In this document: piece after piece, positions 16,170-27,699 of the stretch | How the letters are laid out: every line of letters begins with the position of its first letter | How positions within the stretch are numbered: position 1 is the stretch's first letter | Assembly (NCBI GenBank): GCA_032358255.1 | Contig: JAULBX010000892.1 | Coordinates: 1-64,000 of the forward strand | From: Heterotrichella gracilis | Taxonomy: Eukaryota > Sar > Xanthophyceae > Tribonematales > Xanthonemataceae | DNA length: 64,000 nucleotides | Reading direction: 5' to 3' | Notes under the pieces: generated by a model | What the model was told of the DNA's origin: nothing | The model's database searches: none | The model's input: only the letters and a program-made list of their open reading frames with translations | Position numbers and translations under genes: made by a program

Positions 16170-17983
16170 GCTTTGCCTTGTAAGCTGTAGCATTCAGTTG
16201 GAGTGTTAGCCGCTGTGCGCCACTCTATTTGGGCGTTCTGTCAGCACTGCCTACCTTGAGGATGCCGCCCACGAGGTGGAGCAGTGACCGGGTAGCATGC
16301 CACGATGAAGCTTGCGTGCAGTGCGGGTGTGGCGGGGTGGCAATCTGGTGGAGGGGGGAAGGAGGAGGGGCGGGGAAGGAGGGGCAGCGGGGGGCTGTCA
16401 GTGGGGAAACTTTGCCTGCATATTTGAAAGATGCACAGGTACAATTTTACAGCACTGCAAGCGGAAATAGCCTGTTTGTCGGCTACTGCTGGCAGCAGAG
16501 GCTGCGGTGCAGAGAGCTACAGCCAGTTTCATGACTCTTAAAAACTACCGTGGTTGCATGCTTTCCATTGTGTCTGGCACTTGTGGCAATGTTGTTCTTG
16601 CTGCTGTGCAGCACATGCTTTATGCACTTGCTCTTTTTTCTTCTGTTTGCACTATTGACTGGCAAGTGGTCATGAGTGATCAGCTAGCGATTCGCCAAAG
16701 CATGGCACGCTATATTGAGGCAAACTGCTGTGACCACGGTAGAAGTGGTAGATGACCTGTTTCTTGGCAAGGCTACTGGCAGTTGCTCAATGGGCAGTAA
16801 CTTAATCCACGTTTTGTAACACAGACCTCAACAGCCAATAAACACGATTATTTCAGATGGTCATTGCGCTTAGCCACCATCCTCCCGGAAATTCATTGCA
16901 ACAGTCTGCACCTTGCTAAAAATATCCAACATTGTCAACATATTCAGTACACTGCCTACGTGGCACAAATCCCCAATGGGCAGTATGTGGCCAAGAGCAA
17001 GTGCCCCTGACAGCATAATCAACCAAAAACCAGGGAGGGTAAAGTGCACGTTCAAAACCCGCACTAGGCAACAAAATTGGAATCCCTCCTGGCGACTAGC
17101 AGACCATTCAGACCGCACAGCACCCAGCAACCCCTGTCTGGGCGCCACCCACGCGTGCCGGGAGCCTCAGGCTGGCGCCCCTTGCCACAGCCGCACCCAT
17201 CCTGGCAGGCTGCACACGCCCCACCCTTCGGGAGCAGCTCAGGCCCAGACTCTGGGAAGGCCTGCCAAGGGCCAGGCGGGGGGCGGGTGCACGCCCCACA
17301 GTCCTGCTCGCTGGCTTGGGTGAGGGAGCCATGCAGGCCTGAGGGCTGGCGCCCCTGCGCACGTTGCTCGTGCCGTCATTGAGACCCGGGCCGCTGTTGC
17401 CAAACTGGTCCGCCCTCAGGTTGGTGGCGGTGCTGGCGCTGCCCTCCGACTCGGAGGCTGGCACGCCCTGCGGCAGTTATGAATTTGTTAACAAAAGCAC
17501 ACGAACAGGGTGTTGCAGTCAAAATTGTACTTTATTTGCAAACAAATACATATTATGGAAGGGTAAACAAATGTGGAGACGAGCAAATGGCTGCGCAGCA
17601 TGCCGTGCCCATGTGCCATGTATGAGTGCCATGGTTGCATGTGGCACAAATCGAAGGAAAAGGCAATGCTGCTGTCCAAAAGTCCCTACCATTTAATCGT
17701 CTTTTGGTGTTACACCCTGCGGCCAGAATAAAAAGCTTTTGGCACGCAAGGGAAAACGCACGCCTCTTGCAGGTTGTATTTCTTAGCTTTTTATATAAAA
17801 TGAACAGTAATAACTAAGGATGCTGCCAGTAAAGGCAGTAGCGACCACTGGTGACACAAGTTGTGGTAAACTTGACTTTGTGCACACATGACACCACGTC
17901 ACAATGATCCCCAGGATAACATCCCACTCCACGGGGATCCGGGCATCAAACTATACACCGACACTAACTACCAGCCTATGGAA
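16170..17983. other. Convergent 3' flanks of PCNA and TSPO, with an exon-like GC-rich block
   Basis: The plus strand holds the PCNA 3' flank, with TGTAA-type signals such as 16815. 17108-17467 is GC-rich and open on the minus strand after a good acceptor (CTGCCGCAG then GGC). It reads GVPASESEGSASTATNLR and continues for about 119 codons, in the phase of the TSPO donor at 18070. It could be an alternative C-terminal exon of TSPO, but it carries an internal duplication (17100-17235 against 17236-17370) and no known domain. I leave it uncalled. Confidence 0.4.
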
Positions 17984-20203
17984 TCATTGAGTGGAGAACA
18001 CCAAGGAGACATGATGGTACCAAGCGAACACTGCGGCGACTCCTGCAAAAGCCACTCCTAACGTGCTCACCTTGGGGTTCTTCTTCCAGATGCTCCAGTT
18101 GAGTGCGTTGGCAAACGCCAGCCACCCCACGTATGGCACCATGATTTTGCCTGCGAGGGGAAAAAAGGATAATAAATACAGTGTACTCACAAGTGCAAAA
18201 GTTCATTCAGGTTTATGCTGTTGTGATACAGGGGTTCATGAGAATGGCATGCGTTACTTTCATATTTTCTGCAAACATTCTCTTGACCCCAACTGATTCC
18301 AACCAAGAATGTGTTTCCCATGTAGGCGCAATTTGTTGTTTAAATCAACAGACGTATCATTATAATATCCTATTATTCCAATTTATGATTCCTACATCTA
18401 TTGTGGACCATCTGTCAGTGTGTCAACACCGAAAAACAGCGCACAGGTGAGAGGCCAGGACTAGGTCCACCAAGTGGTGATGTTGCCTAGGGATTAGGGC
18501 AAAGGGCCAGGAACAAACATGACGCGCTTTGAACATGCGCTTACCTGCCAGCGTGTCGACGCCGAAGAACAGCGCGCATGTGACCGAGGCCAGGGCGAGG
18601 GTGATGCCGTTCACCACCTGGGCGGTGCCCATCTTGTGCTTTACGAAGAACACGATGGGCCACGCAAGGTTGAAGCACAGCTGCAAAGGAGGGAACGAGT
18701 TGATGTGTAAACATGGGTGATGAAGTAGTGGTGGTGACTATATAACTAGATGCAACGAGCAGCTCGACAGAACCACAGTACCACAGGCAACATGCTCCAT
18801 AAGGCACCATCTTGTGCTTGACAGAGAACACGATGGGCCACGCAAGGTTGAAGCACAGCTGCAAGGGAAGAGAGACTATTTAAGAATGGTAAAATGATAC
18901 CGTATATCCTACCATACCAATATCCTACCTACCCTTCACCAACGTGAAATCACATTGAGCAAGGCTCTCATGGATCCGTCAAACCATGATGCACCGATGA
19001 TGAACCCTAAACCCTAAACCCATTGTTACCTGCAGGGCACGAGCTGTGAGGGGGGTAGCCTGTTTGATCAAGCCTCCACCGCAATGGCACCCACCAGGTA
19101 GCTGGCCACGCCATCGGTGATATACACCACAAACCCTAACCTCGTCACCCTAAAGCCTAACCTCACACAGGGCCAAGGGGAGGGCAGCCCTCAACCAAAA
19201 TCAACGTTGTACCCAAACTGGAAGGCAGAAGTTACCTGGAGGGCATAGAATGCGAGGGGGGTGGCCTGCCTGCTCCAGCCGCCCTGGCGCCACACAAGGT
19301 AGCTGGCCACGCCATTGGTGATGTACAGCATGGGCCAGACCTGGCCAAATATGGGTGCGGGAGGGGTCCACACGGGCTTCTTGAGCTTGGGATACCTGGG
19401 GGCATAATAAGCACCTAGGGTTTTATTAGGGTTTCTAGGGTTTTACTGGGGTTTTGGGCTGGTTTTCCGGGTCCACACTGGCTTCTTGAGCTTGGGATAC
19501 CTGGGCAAGTCAACGACCATGTTCAGCACTTTGCACAGCCCTCGTACTCATATTCCTGATTGCTCAGCCACAGGCAGGTCATCGTTCTCACTTCCATTTA
19601 GTTGTTATTGTTGCCGCTGAGGTGCATATGGTCTCTCAAGCGTGAGGTGGTGCAAGGATGGGCTCCTGGCCCCTTGTTGTTGAGGGTCAACGACAGTGTG
19701 GTGTGTGACAAGGGAAACTTTGGCCAAGCCACGGGGTGCAACTGAGTTTAGGGTTTCAGGCAGGGTTTCAGCTCGTTGAGGTACATGAGCCCAGGACAAG
19801 GAGCATTTCAGGGTTTCAGGGTGTCAGCCCAGGGGTGCAACTGCTTAGGGTTTCAGGCCTGGGGTACAGCGTCTTTAGGGTTTCAGCCAGAAACCAATCA
19901 GACCTGCTAGCAATCACGGCACTCACCAGGTGATTTGGTCCTTTGCCTGTGCTAGGCCAACTGCAATGCCCGCAAAGAGAGGGATGGCCACCGCAATGAC
20001 CTGCAACACCATACAGAAACGTGGTTTAGAAAGAGGGGTATCACACTGTCCTCAATCGATATCTGCCACAGTGATAAGTGTGGCTCGTCTGAAATGGGTA
20101 TGTTGGGAAAGACTGGATACAAAGCGATACGAAAACTCGTTCTTACCGAGTCCCCGTTAGCGTTGGCCGCTACGAAGTCCAGCACGCTATAGATGAGGCC
20201 CAT
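17984..20203 (-). CDS. TSPO: TspO/MBR (TSPO) family translocator protein
   Basis: Minus-strand exons are 20203-20147, 20000-19927, 19395-19236, 18680-18545 and 18150-17984, giving 197 residues with phases 0, 2, 0 and 1. The family's five-helix pattern is visible. Helix 1 is VIAVAIPLFAGIAVG. Then come WYPKLKKPVWTPPAPIFGQV, matching the WY..L.KP.W.PP signature, and a helix with WPMLYITNGVASYLVW. Exon 4 reads LCFNLAWPIVFF. Exon 5 reads VPYVGWLAFANALNWSIW, the conserved PY..W..FA..LN..IW block. TSPO proteins bind tetrapyrroles and sterols in mitochondrial or secretory membranes; the algal substrate is unknown. After NPK the frame runs through a possible donor (18070) into a 28-residue hydrophobic tail to TGA. 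Splicing from that donor to 17467 is an alternative end. Confidence 0.88.
18412..18458 (-). repeat. Echo of TSPO exon 4 end
   Basis: Plus-strand 18412-18458 resembles the exon 4 end and donor side (18540-18590), sharing GTGTC-x-AC-x-CCGAA-x-AACAGCGC. It lies in intron 4, downstream of the real donor. Confidence 0.7.
18795..18862 (-). repeat. Echo of TSPO exon 4 start
   Basis: It repeats about 65 bp including the first bases of exon 4 and the acceptor; the real equivalent is about 18628-18690. The last 35 bases, CGATGGGCCACGCAAGGTTG followed by AAGCACAGCTGCAA, are identical by eye. Confidence 0.85.
19025..19130 (-). repeat. Echo of TSPO exon 3 end
   Basis: About 100 bp in intron 3 repeat the exon 3 end with its donor (real copy 19231-19332). 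GAGGGGGGT, AGGTAGCTGGCCACGCCAT and GGTGAT are shared. It lies directly beside a CCCTAAACCCTAAACCC run at 19003-19021. Confidence 0.8.
19469..19506 (-). repeat. Echo of TSPO exon 3 start
   Basis: TCCACAC(T/G)GGCTTCTTGAG and the following CTTGGGATACCTGGG repeat the exon 3 start with its acceptor (real copy 19366-19401). The block between carries several TAGGGTTT units at 19413-19450. Confidence 0.85.
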
Positions 20204-21171
20204 GATGACGCTTTACCCTTCAAAATGCAAAAGGGCTATGGTTCGCCTGCAGCTGGGGTGGGGTGTTTCGATACGTCGCCTTCGTGAATAACCAGTCCGA
20301 AAAAGCTAGTGTGGGAGGGGTCAACAGACTTTTGAAGCCGCTTGAGGGTTTATCGTGGGTTATGAAGGCTGCAAAGTTTGCAGGTTGGCAGGTGTGCTTT
20401 CAATGCGATGTCATCAGCTTCGCGGGAACGGCACCTTGACTTCTAGGCAGCAGGTGCCCGCCAACTGCCATCTCCCCATGCCACCAGCAACAACCACGCA
20501 ATGATACACGAGCAAACCCGACAGAAACTGTCGGTCATCAAATGAACTCGAGCCTTTGTCTGTAGGCCCAGTCATGTTGGTCATCATGGAACCTCTATGC
20601 ATGCCTAGGGTTGAGCTAGGGTTTACTTGGACGAGGGTTCAGCTAGGGACCCACTAGGGTCTGAAACACTGGGCTGTGGAATCCAGGGAGAGACTTTGAA
20701 CGACGTTGGCGCCACTTGAGCCTCAGCAGGCAACTATTACTGGATCTCGTTGGGGCAGCACAATTTACACGTATTCTTGCCTTGTTGCCCACTTTCAACG
20801 TGCACAGATGCTTGTGTGCACCTTAACGACCCCCAGCCACGCCCTGGGTAACCAAGCAGGACCACAAGCAATAGTTTGCAAGTAACAATTGTCGGTCTAA
20901 ACGGCATAAACAAAAAAGCTCGCATGCACACATTCCACCTCTCCACAGCCCATTCAAAGCTAGATTATACGGTCCTTGAAAACCAAAACCGTTGAAAAAT
21001 ATTTACAACTCAACATGTTTACTGTCATCCTGGGTGTTTTAATGCCCAGGGCGTCCAAATTCACCACACCCAAGCCAGGGCCACTGGCAGTCAAGTCCTT
21101 CCCCCAAGCCAACAAACATCACCAGTGCATGGCCCCAGCATCCACTGGGGGGTGCATGGGTTTCCCCGCAT
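20204..21171. other. Spacer between TSPO start and lumen-protein stop
   Basis: It holds the TSPO promoter side and the 3' flank of the lumen-protein gene. TAGGGTTT-like units occur near 20610-20660. No exon was recognised in the minus frames at 20414-20602 or 20737-20946. Confidence 0.45.
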
Positions 21172-23549
21172 TCAGCGAATGAGCGCCGCATCTGGGTCGC
21201 ATTCCTCCAGGTCAGCCAGATCTGGGTCGCAATCAAACTCGTTGCCCTTTGCATTGATGCGGCCAGAGCCCTGCCCAGGCAGCATGCGGCCTGCAAACCC
21301 AGACGCCTGGACGGCGGAAATAAAGTAAGCAAATATATAAATATCAGAATTAAAGTGTGATACAAAAGGATTAGAGTTTAGGTAATGTCAAATACTCTGC
21401 ATGCGGCACACGCACAATAAATCTTTCAACCCTGACAGCTGCGCAGCAATGACCAAACGAGGTGGTTAAACCAAACAACCGAAACAGATGAAGCATCAAA
21501 CCCTACATGGATGAAAGCAAGCGAATAAACAGGACATTGAAAGCATTTTGCCATTGACATCCAGCCACATACACCTGGTGCATGCCTTACCTTAATGTTG
21601 ACCAGCTGCAGAGGCCCCGCCCGGCAACCAGACTGGTACTGCGCCTGGTCTATGGTGGAAGCTGACCTCGCTGGTGCCTGGCTAGTAGTATATCAGGGTA
21701 GAGTGCGAGCCAGCCATGAGGCAGGTACCAATGCCTGGGTTATATGAGGGAGAACGTGGCTAGTGCGTATCACATCTTGACGATTCATGTGCATGCGGCA
21801 TGCCTCACCTTAATGTTGACCAGCTCCAGAGGCCCCGCCTGGTACTGCGCCTGGTCGATGGTGAGCTGGAAGCTGACCTCGCTGGTGCCTGGGGCTATCT
21901 CATCAAGGTAGGCGATGCGGCTGTTCTCGCTCTACAAGGTAAGAAATGGGGGTGTGCGTACAGGTCTAGGGTGCAGAGATTAGGGTTTTAGGTTGCTGAC
22001 GCCAGGGGCTATCTCATCAAGGTAGGCGATGCGGCTGTTCTCACTCTGCAAGGGGAGGGAAATGGGGGTGTTTATACAGGTGTAGGGTTTAAAATTTAGG
22101 GTTTTGGGTTGCTGCTGCCAGGGGGCAATGTCTGTAAGGCAGGCGATGCGGCTGTTCTCACTCTATAAGAGGGGGGTAAGTAAGTAAGTAAGTAGTTGCT
22201 TTCCAGCTTCGAAGCCAGGTTAGCATGTCTGGGTATGCCTCACCCCAGTCCTAGAGCCAGGGCTTAACTGACACTCTTTCAAGTGTGGCAGATGGTGGCC
22301 AACCAGTCGTGCCGCTTACCGCATTTTCGTGCTCCCCATTTTATCCCGTCGCAAAGTTCAGGGACATTCGAAAAAAATAAGAGGGGGGTACTCGGGTGTG
22401 AATACAAAATTGGATGTCTAGGGTCTAGGGGTTTAGGGTTTAGGCTAGAAACCCATTCACCCATGGCTTATTTGCCCCAAGCCCTACACTCCCTGCGTGA
22501 TGCGGCTGTTCTCACTTTACTGTTGCTAGGTTTTACATACCCTAAGGCAGGGTTCTGCAACAGGATCATAGCCTGCGGGCAATGTCAAAGACAATGCACT
22601 GCATTCATACGCTCTCCCGGGACAAATTCCTTACCGCGTCAATCGCCGCCTCGCCTGTTGCGTCATACACGCGCCCAAACACGTCTGCGTTGTACAGCGG
22701 GTTCTTGGTGGGGTTGGTGGCTGTGGCCGTCACCTTGAGGCACGCGGCGTTGAAGTTCTCACCAGCGGTTACCGTGATTGTGCCGGCTGCGCAATGAACA
22801 AATCATGTTGTCTCTTCACTGCTGGTCTGACGAATGCAGGTGCAGGGTTTTACATACTAGGGTTTGGACATTAGGGTTTAGGGTATTCTTACCGGGGCAT
22901 TGCACCTGCGTGACTTGTATGTTTGTGAGCTTGACGCTGACTGGACCAAAGGCCTCAGCTGGTGGCGCAAGCGCAGGAGAGAATGCAAGAGCCAACCCAA
23001 GCGCCTGTGCACCCAGCGCCTGGCGACGCGACAGGTGCGCACTTGACTCTGCAGGCACAGAGGTGTCATATTAGGACAGTGTGTTTCAAGAAGCCCACTT
23101 GCATCCAGCCCATTTGCTGCCGTTGCGAATTGTTTCGGATGTCGTGCGGGGTTGGATAGAGTGGGGCTGTATGGGGTGCCTTTGGGCCAGATGCACTGTA
23201 ACCATGAGTTGCAAACGTGTCCACAGGGATTACGAGCCTTATGTGGGTGTTATCAGCTCACACAGGAATGACTTTGAAACCTTTTAGGGTGTACGATACA
23301 TTGAGCAGTTGGGACAAACCTTAGATGGCATTCCGGTTGTGTGTTGAATATGCATGCATGCATTGCAATGCATGCATACATGTGCCAGCTAGTATAACCC
23401 GGTTTACCTGCTTGTGACCCAGAAGATGTTGACAGTTGCGAAGCTGCGATGACCCTAGGGTTGCTTCGGAAGGCACGCGAGCGAGGGGTGCATCTGGCTC
23501 GAGCAAGGGGGCTCACCCCCAAGTGCGTGGCTAGCTGTGTGGCTGCCAT
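21172..23549 (-). CDS. Tat-targeted thylakoid lumen protein (resembles the 17.9-kDa lumen protein family)
   Basis: Minus-strand exons are 23549-23408, 23048-22893, 22786-22635, 21931-21809 and 21306-21172, giving 235 residues in phase. Residues 1-47 form a Ser/Arg-rich chloroplast transit peptide. Residues 54-80 form a twin-arginine lumen signal (SRRQALG, hydrophobic core, APPAEA, then F). The mature part begins GPVSVKLTNIQVTQVQCP. It holds a beta-rich segment with NPTKNPLYNADVFGRVYDA, SRIAYLDEIAPGTSEVSFQL and GPLELVNIKASGF, and ends in an acidic tail (DPDLADLEECDPDAALIR). The NADVFGRVYDA and ASGF blocks recall the plant thylakoid lumenal 17.9-kDa protein; this identification is from memory and moderate. 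Molecular function is unknown. The targeting signals are clear. Confidence 0.78.
21585..21685 (-). repeat. Echo of lumen-protein exon 4 end
   Basis: About 100 bp repeat the donor and last two thirds of exon 4 (real copy 21802-21890). Both contain CTTAATGTTGACCAGCT, CAGAGGCCCCGCC and GTACTGCGCCTGGTC. The copy carries a small insertion after CCCGCC and loses the frame. Confidence 0.9.
21993..22171 (-). repeat. Two echoes of lumen-protein exon 4 start
   Basis: 21999-22055 and 22117-22171 repeat the exon 4 start with its acceptor (real copy 21888-21938). All share GGCGATGCGGCTGTTCTC followed by (A/G)CTCT. Each copy is followed by a GGGTTTAGGG-like run before the next. A third short remnant, GATGCGGCTGTTCTCACT, lies at 22500-22517. 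Confidence 0.9.
23354..23377. repeat. 24-bp perfect palindrome
   Basis: The sequence ATGCATGCATTG and its exact reverse complement meet at the centre, 23365-23366, within lumen-protein intron 1. GCATGC-rich stretches recur elsewhere, for example 13255-13278 and 60358-60392. The role is unknown. Confidence 0.7.
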
Positions 23550-25210
23550 GATGCGACGGGATTGGTAGCGACACAGGGCAGTGTTGACGACACAAAAGGG
23601 TTGGTGTGTAGGTCAAACTACGTTTGCGCAAGACGGGTGCAGCAGGTGGGGGAGGTTGCCTGGGGTGGGGTGGGTACGAGTGACTGCTAGCAAACGACCT
23701 GTGTTAGCTGTGGACTGTTCTGTTGCTAACGTGTTTCTAAAACCCTTTAACGTACAGCAAACTTGTGGTACAACTCTTGTTGAAAACAAACGGTGTGGGT
23801 GCAGGTTCTGCCTACCACTGATCCTTGCCCAGCCTGGTTGAACCTTGAAACCCTAAACCCTGAAGGCTGAACATGCTCTGCCTCCAGCCGACCCACTGAG
23901 TGAAAGCATGCAGACTAATCCAGTAGTTGCATTGCAACTAGACCCAATTCGTGCCACAGGCATATACACACCTCACATTCATTGGAGCACCCTGTGGATC
24001 CAAAGCTGTGTGGCATGAACACTTCAGTGCGCTTTTATACATGCGCACAGTTGGTAGCACCTCTGCGTATCTGAGCCGTGGTGTGGCTGTACAGCTCATG
24101 TTGTAGAAGCCACGTGGTGTCTGTAGCAATTTGTGGCCACAGCAGTGGTCCGCTACGGCACATCAAGTGGTGTAAACCTTTGATGAGCCCACACCCACAT
24201 CGAGGACCCTAGCCGTTTGATGCCAGGCATGCTTGGTGGAACAAGTGGTACGCTGGACCACCCAAAGGGTGCGGGCCACGTTTGAAAACTTTGCCATGTA
24301 TCACAATACCTGTGGCACATAAAAAGGCTTCCATTTCTTGCCAACGTAACTCCATCCCACAATCAGCACCATGCTACGTATACCCGTATACCCGTCCCTG
24401 CCAAACCAGAATTGGATTTAAGTGAAACATTCCCACTCACCCTGGCGAAAGAGTCTCGTGCCTGCAACCTTTCCAAGCTTCAAGTGTTTAAGGTTTAGGA
24501 CATTTGCAATAAACTGCAGGAGCCAAAAGGCTGGAGCATGCTCAGCCACTACAAGAACAGCCTTCATGCAACAGTACATACCATTCTAGGTTCGATGCCC
24601 AATGAAATCTCAGTAAAAATCGCAGCGCCACATCAAGGCCTTGCAAAGCCTAAAAATAGCCAACACCCACAATATCACATGTAACAGTATTCAAAAACAG
24701 GACCTCTATCCACAACTCGACCACTATCACTTGAAGATGCCCCAACCTCTGTTGCACGCAACCCACGTGCAAACAATTGGCTTACACCCATGCACGCCTC
24801 GCCCAATATGTGCTGCGTTGCAGTCCACAACCTAGTCAGCCAACCCTTGTACCCCACCCGACGCTTTTCTACCAAACTGCACCCCGCGACAAAGATAAAC
24901 AAACACCAAAGAAAAAATGCACCGGGAGGCCTGACCTGACCAGCCCTAATGGTGAAACACTCATTTCCAGCCAGTTGGAAAAGGGGAAAATTCTCACTCA
25001 CATGAAGAGGTGAAATACCCACACTTGTCACACCTCCAATGAATGAGCGCTGCACTTGCCCCAGCTGGTCTGCTGCGTGGCAAATGCTGGCTCAGATGGA
25101 GATAGCAACCAATTGGCTGCCCATCGCTGTGTCCGCCACAAAAGTGGGAACTCCAAAACAAAACATCTGATCCATCCTGCCTGACTCAAGGGGGAAAAGA
25201 TACAAGTTCT
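23550..25210. other. Spacer between lumen-protein start and PsbP-domain stop
   Basis: About 1.66 kb without a recognisable exon. It should hold the lumen-protein promoter (minus strand, reading left) and the PsbP-domain gene 3' flank. A few CCTAAACCCT units lie near 23850. No RNA gene or transposon was recognised. Confidence 0.45.
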
Positions 25211-27699
25211 TCACGCATCCAGGGGCACCAGGAAGGAGCGCTGCACATGCCTGAGCGTGTCCGCTGACTTGCGCCACTGGCGCGTGTTGGCCCTGATGGC
25301 GATGATGAACACTCGGTTGCCCACCGCTGTGGCGGCCACCAGGTTGTGCGGGTACTTGGGGTCGCTCCCCTTGAGCTCCCTGGGGAATGCATTCGATGGG
25401 GGATTAAGGATTGGAATTTGGAGTCTATTAACATCAATTTTGTTTGTTTCAAACTTCCTTTTTTTGGGGACTCATTGAAAATAATGATGTCAAGAATTCA
25501 TGATTTGCCCTCAACATGATTTCGGATGGGGGCCCACGTGTTCACAATCGTTTTGCCCCCAACCCCAAATTGCTCCATCACTATATTTTGCGTTACTACT
25601 AATTTTCTTATTACTTTCTACGCAAAGAAACTCACCAGTTGTAGTACATCAGCCCGCCTTTCTCCTCAGTGATCGTCTCCAGCACAGAGTCATCGCCCAG
25701 CGGAACCCCAAACAGCTCAGGCGCAAAGCCAGCGATGATCTTCTCAGGGGGTCCCAGCGACTCTATGCGCACGTCAGCATTGAACCCCACATCCAGAAAG
25801 CGCAGCACTGGCGCCACCACCACCGCCAGGCCGCCCTGAGCCTTGTTGCCGTACCGCAGGTCGATCTGCAGTGGGAAATGCAATGCTGTGCAATCAGCAA
25901 TTATGTTCACAAGTTTGATGCGTGGTCGGATATTTCCATGTACGTTCCATATTTCCATGCCTTGTGGGATATTTCAATTCCCGACGAATTGGGTTTAATG
26001 CTGACGTGCGCACAGAGGCACCATTGTTAGGTAACTGGCAAGAAATATCCACGCTGCTGTTGCAGCCTGTTGCAATCCTCAACATTATCCCCCGTACCCA
26101 CAACCCACTGCTTGCCCCACCCACCACCCACCTCCGTGCCACCCAGCTCTGCAATCAACACTGCCAACTCCCTTCCCTACCCCACCACACCCTGCCATCC
26201 AATGCTCCGAATCTCCAGAACCCACCCACCCACCAGCCACCTCAACACCAACCAGGGCTGTCATTTGACACCAGCATCTCGTCCCAGCCTCGACATGGAA
26301 CCCTAACCGAGATTCCTACACCAGTACCCACCTCGGTGCCGCCCAGGTCTGCAAATGACACCGGCGTCTCATCCCAAAAATCGGGCACCTTGAAAGCGAT
26401 AACAGGGGATCTCGCTCCATACCCTAAACCCTACATCCCATACCCAATCCCAAAACCTAGCACCCACCTCGGTGCCGCCCAGGTCTGCGATTGACACCGG
26501 GGTCTCTTCCCAGCCATCGGGAACCTTGAAGGAGTAGCGAGGGATCTCGCTCCACCCCACGCCATGGCCCCCTGACTTCCCCTCCGGTCGAGTGTAGGTG
26601 TAGTACCCCTCCTCATCGGGCACACTCGAACGGCCTGCAAAGGTTAGGGATTTGGGTCAAGGTGTAGGTTTTAGGTAAAGGTGTAGAACCCCTGGTCATC
26701 AGGCACAGTAGAACCACGTTGCAAGGGGTACACGTATGATCCAGGGGGTTATAATGTGTGTGAAGGGCAGGGCGTGAGGTGGGTGCATGTAGGGGGCATA
26801 TAGGACCGGTTGGTTCACGGGGAGACCTCCCCTCAGCCAGACAGAAGCCACCCGTCTGTGTGCGCAGCGTATAGTCATGTTGGGCCCATGGGAGGGGGCA
26901 AAACACCGGCTTAATTACTGCGGGACGGTTTACGGTACATGGACAGCGGCAAAACACCGGCTTATTATTCCGGGGACGGACCACGCCACATGCTTTCTCT
27001 TAAGCATTTTTGAGGATGCTATTGGACGTCTCATTTTCTACTTGGATGCTTTACCTGGAATGCATTATCTGGGGTTTTCTGCTTGGATGCGTTACCTGGG
27101 ATGCGACCTGCCGTGAGCCCTTGAATCGCCCCAGCGGGGAGAGGTGCCTGGTAGCTAAGCAGTGCTGGGGCAAGCGCTGCGGCGCCCAGCAGCACTCGGC
27201 GGGAAACTTGCAGAGGCGGCTGCTCGGCCGCACCCGTGTCGCTGCCTGTGCGCCCACTGGCGCTGCACCTGGAAAAGTATCACGTAGGGTTTTGGTAGGG
27301 TTTTTAGGTGGGTTTTGGGGGCAGCATTGCGTGCTTGCATCGCTGCCTGTGCGGCCTCTGGCGCTGCACTGGAGGATTGGGAAGGATCGGGGTTTCAACA
27401 TGGGTTTCAGGACACGTGCAGGTCCTTTCCTGGCCTCATACCCCAAGGGGCATGTAGCAGGCCTGTGGAGCCAACGCCACCGGGGCTCTAACCCAGAGAT
27501 GAAAAGCCGATGGCAAACGACACGGAGCACTCAAGAGTGTTACCAAACACACCATTGCTGGTACGAACAAAGTGTACCTGGTGGCTGTTGCGCAGGCTCT
27601 GGGTGGGCGGCTACTGAAGGCCCTGGTGGCCCTCCTGGGGTGGTGCGCCTGGCGTGCTTGGGTGCCGGAGGTCTGTAGAGTAGTGGCAGCGCACACCAT
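25211..27699 (-). CDS. PsbP-domain thylakoid lumen protein
   Basis: Minus-strand exons are 27699-27578, 27268-27096, 26634-26468, 25865-25636 and 25379-25211, giving 286 residues with phases 2, 1, 0 and 2. Residues 1-60 form an Arg/Ser/Ala-rich transit peptide. Residues 62-88 form a twin-arginine lumen signal (VSRRVLLGAAALAPALL, then PAGA). The mature protein has the PsbP fold markers: RYSFKVPDGWEE, a long strand-rich middle (DVGFNADVRIESLGPPEKII), GGLMYYNWELKG and a C-terminal AVGNRVFIIAIRANTRQW followed by Arg/Lys. PsbP-like proteins help assemble or stabilise photosystem II and NDH complexes in the lumen. The exact paralogue (PPL or PPD type) cannot be told by eye. Introns 1-3 are full of exon-edge echoes, one of them inverted. 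Confidence 0.9.
25991..26017 (+). repeat. Inverted echo of PsbP-domain exon 4
   Basis: Plus-strand 25991-26017 matches 25 of 27 bases of the minus-strand sense sequence of exon 4 (25790-25763 region). It reads GGGTTTAATGCTGACG and GCGCACAGAG where the exon reads GGGTTCAATGCTGACG and GCGCATAGAG. It lies in intron 3 in opposite orientation, so the pre-mRNA could pair with its own exon across about 200 bases. Confidence 0.85.
26128..26410 (-). repeat. Three echoes of PsbP-domain exon 3 end
   Basis: Copies at about 26128-26160, 26262-26320 and 26325-26410 repeat the donor end of exon 3 (real copy 26461-26560). The last is best: CACCTCGGTGCCGCCCAGGT, CTGCAAATGACACCGG and GGGATCTCGCTCCA are shared or nearly so. 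CCCTAAACCCTA units lie at 26421-26435, between the last copy and the exon. Confidence 0.85.
26655..26712 (-). repeat. Echo of PsbP-domain exon 3 start
   Basis: AAGGTGTAGAACCCCTGGTC then ATCAGGCACA resembles AGGTGTAGTACCCCTCCTC then ATCGGGCACA of exon 3 (26595-26640). The copy is followed by GTTGCAAGG in the place of the acceptor. Confidence 0.75.
27040..27382 (-). repeat. Echoes at both edges of PsbP-domain exon 2
   Basis: 27043-27068 repeats the donor end of exon 2 (27083-27105): CTTGGATGC(T/G)TTACCTGG. 27336-27380 repeats the exon 2 start (27237-27272): GCATCGCTGCCTGTGCG then CTCTGGCGCTGCAC. The second is separated from the exon by a GTAGGGTTTTGGTAGGGTTT-like stretch (27284-27303). Confidence 0.8.
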
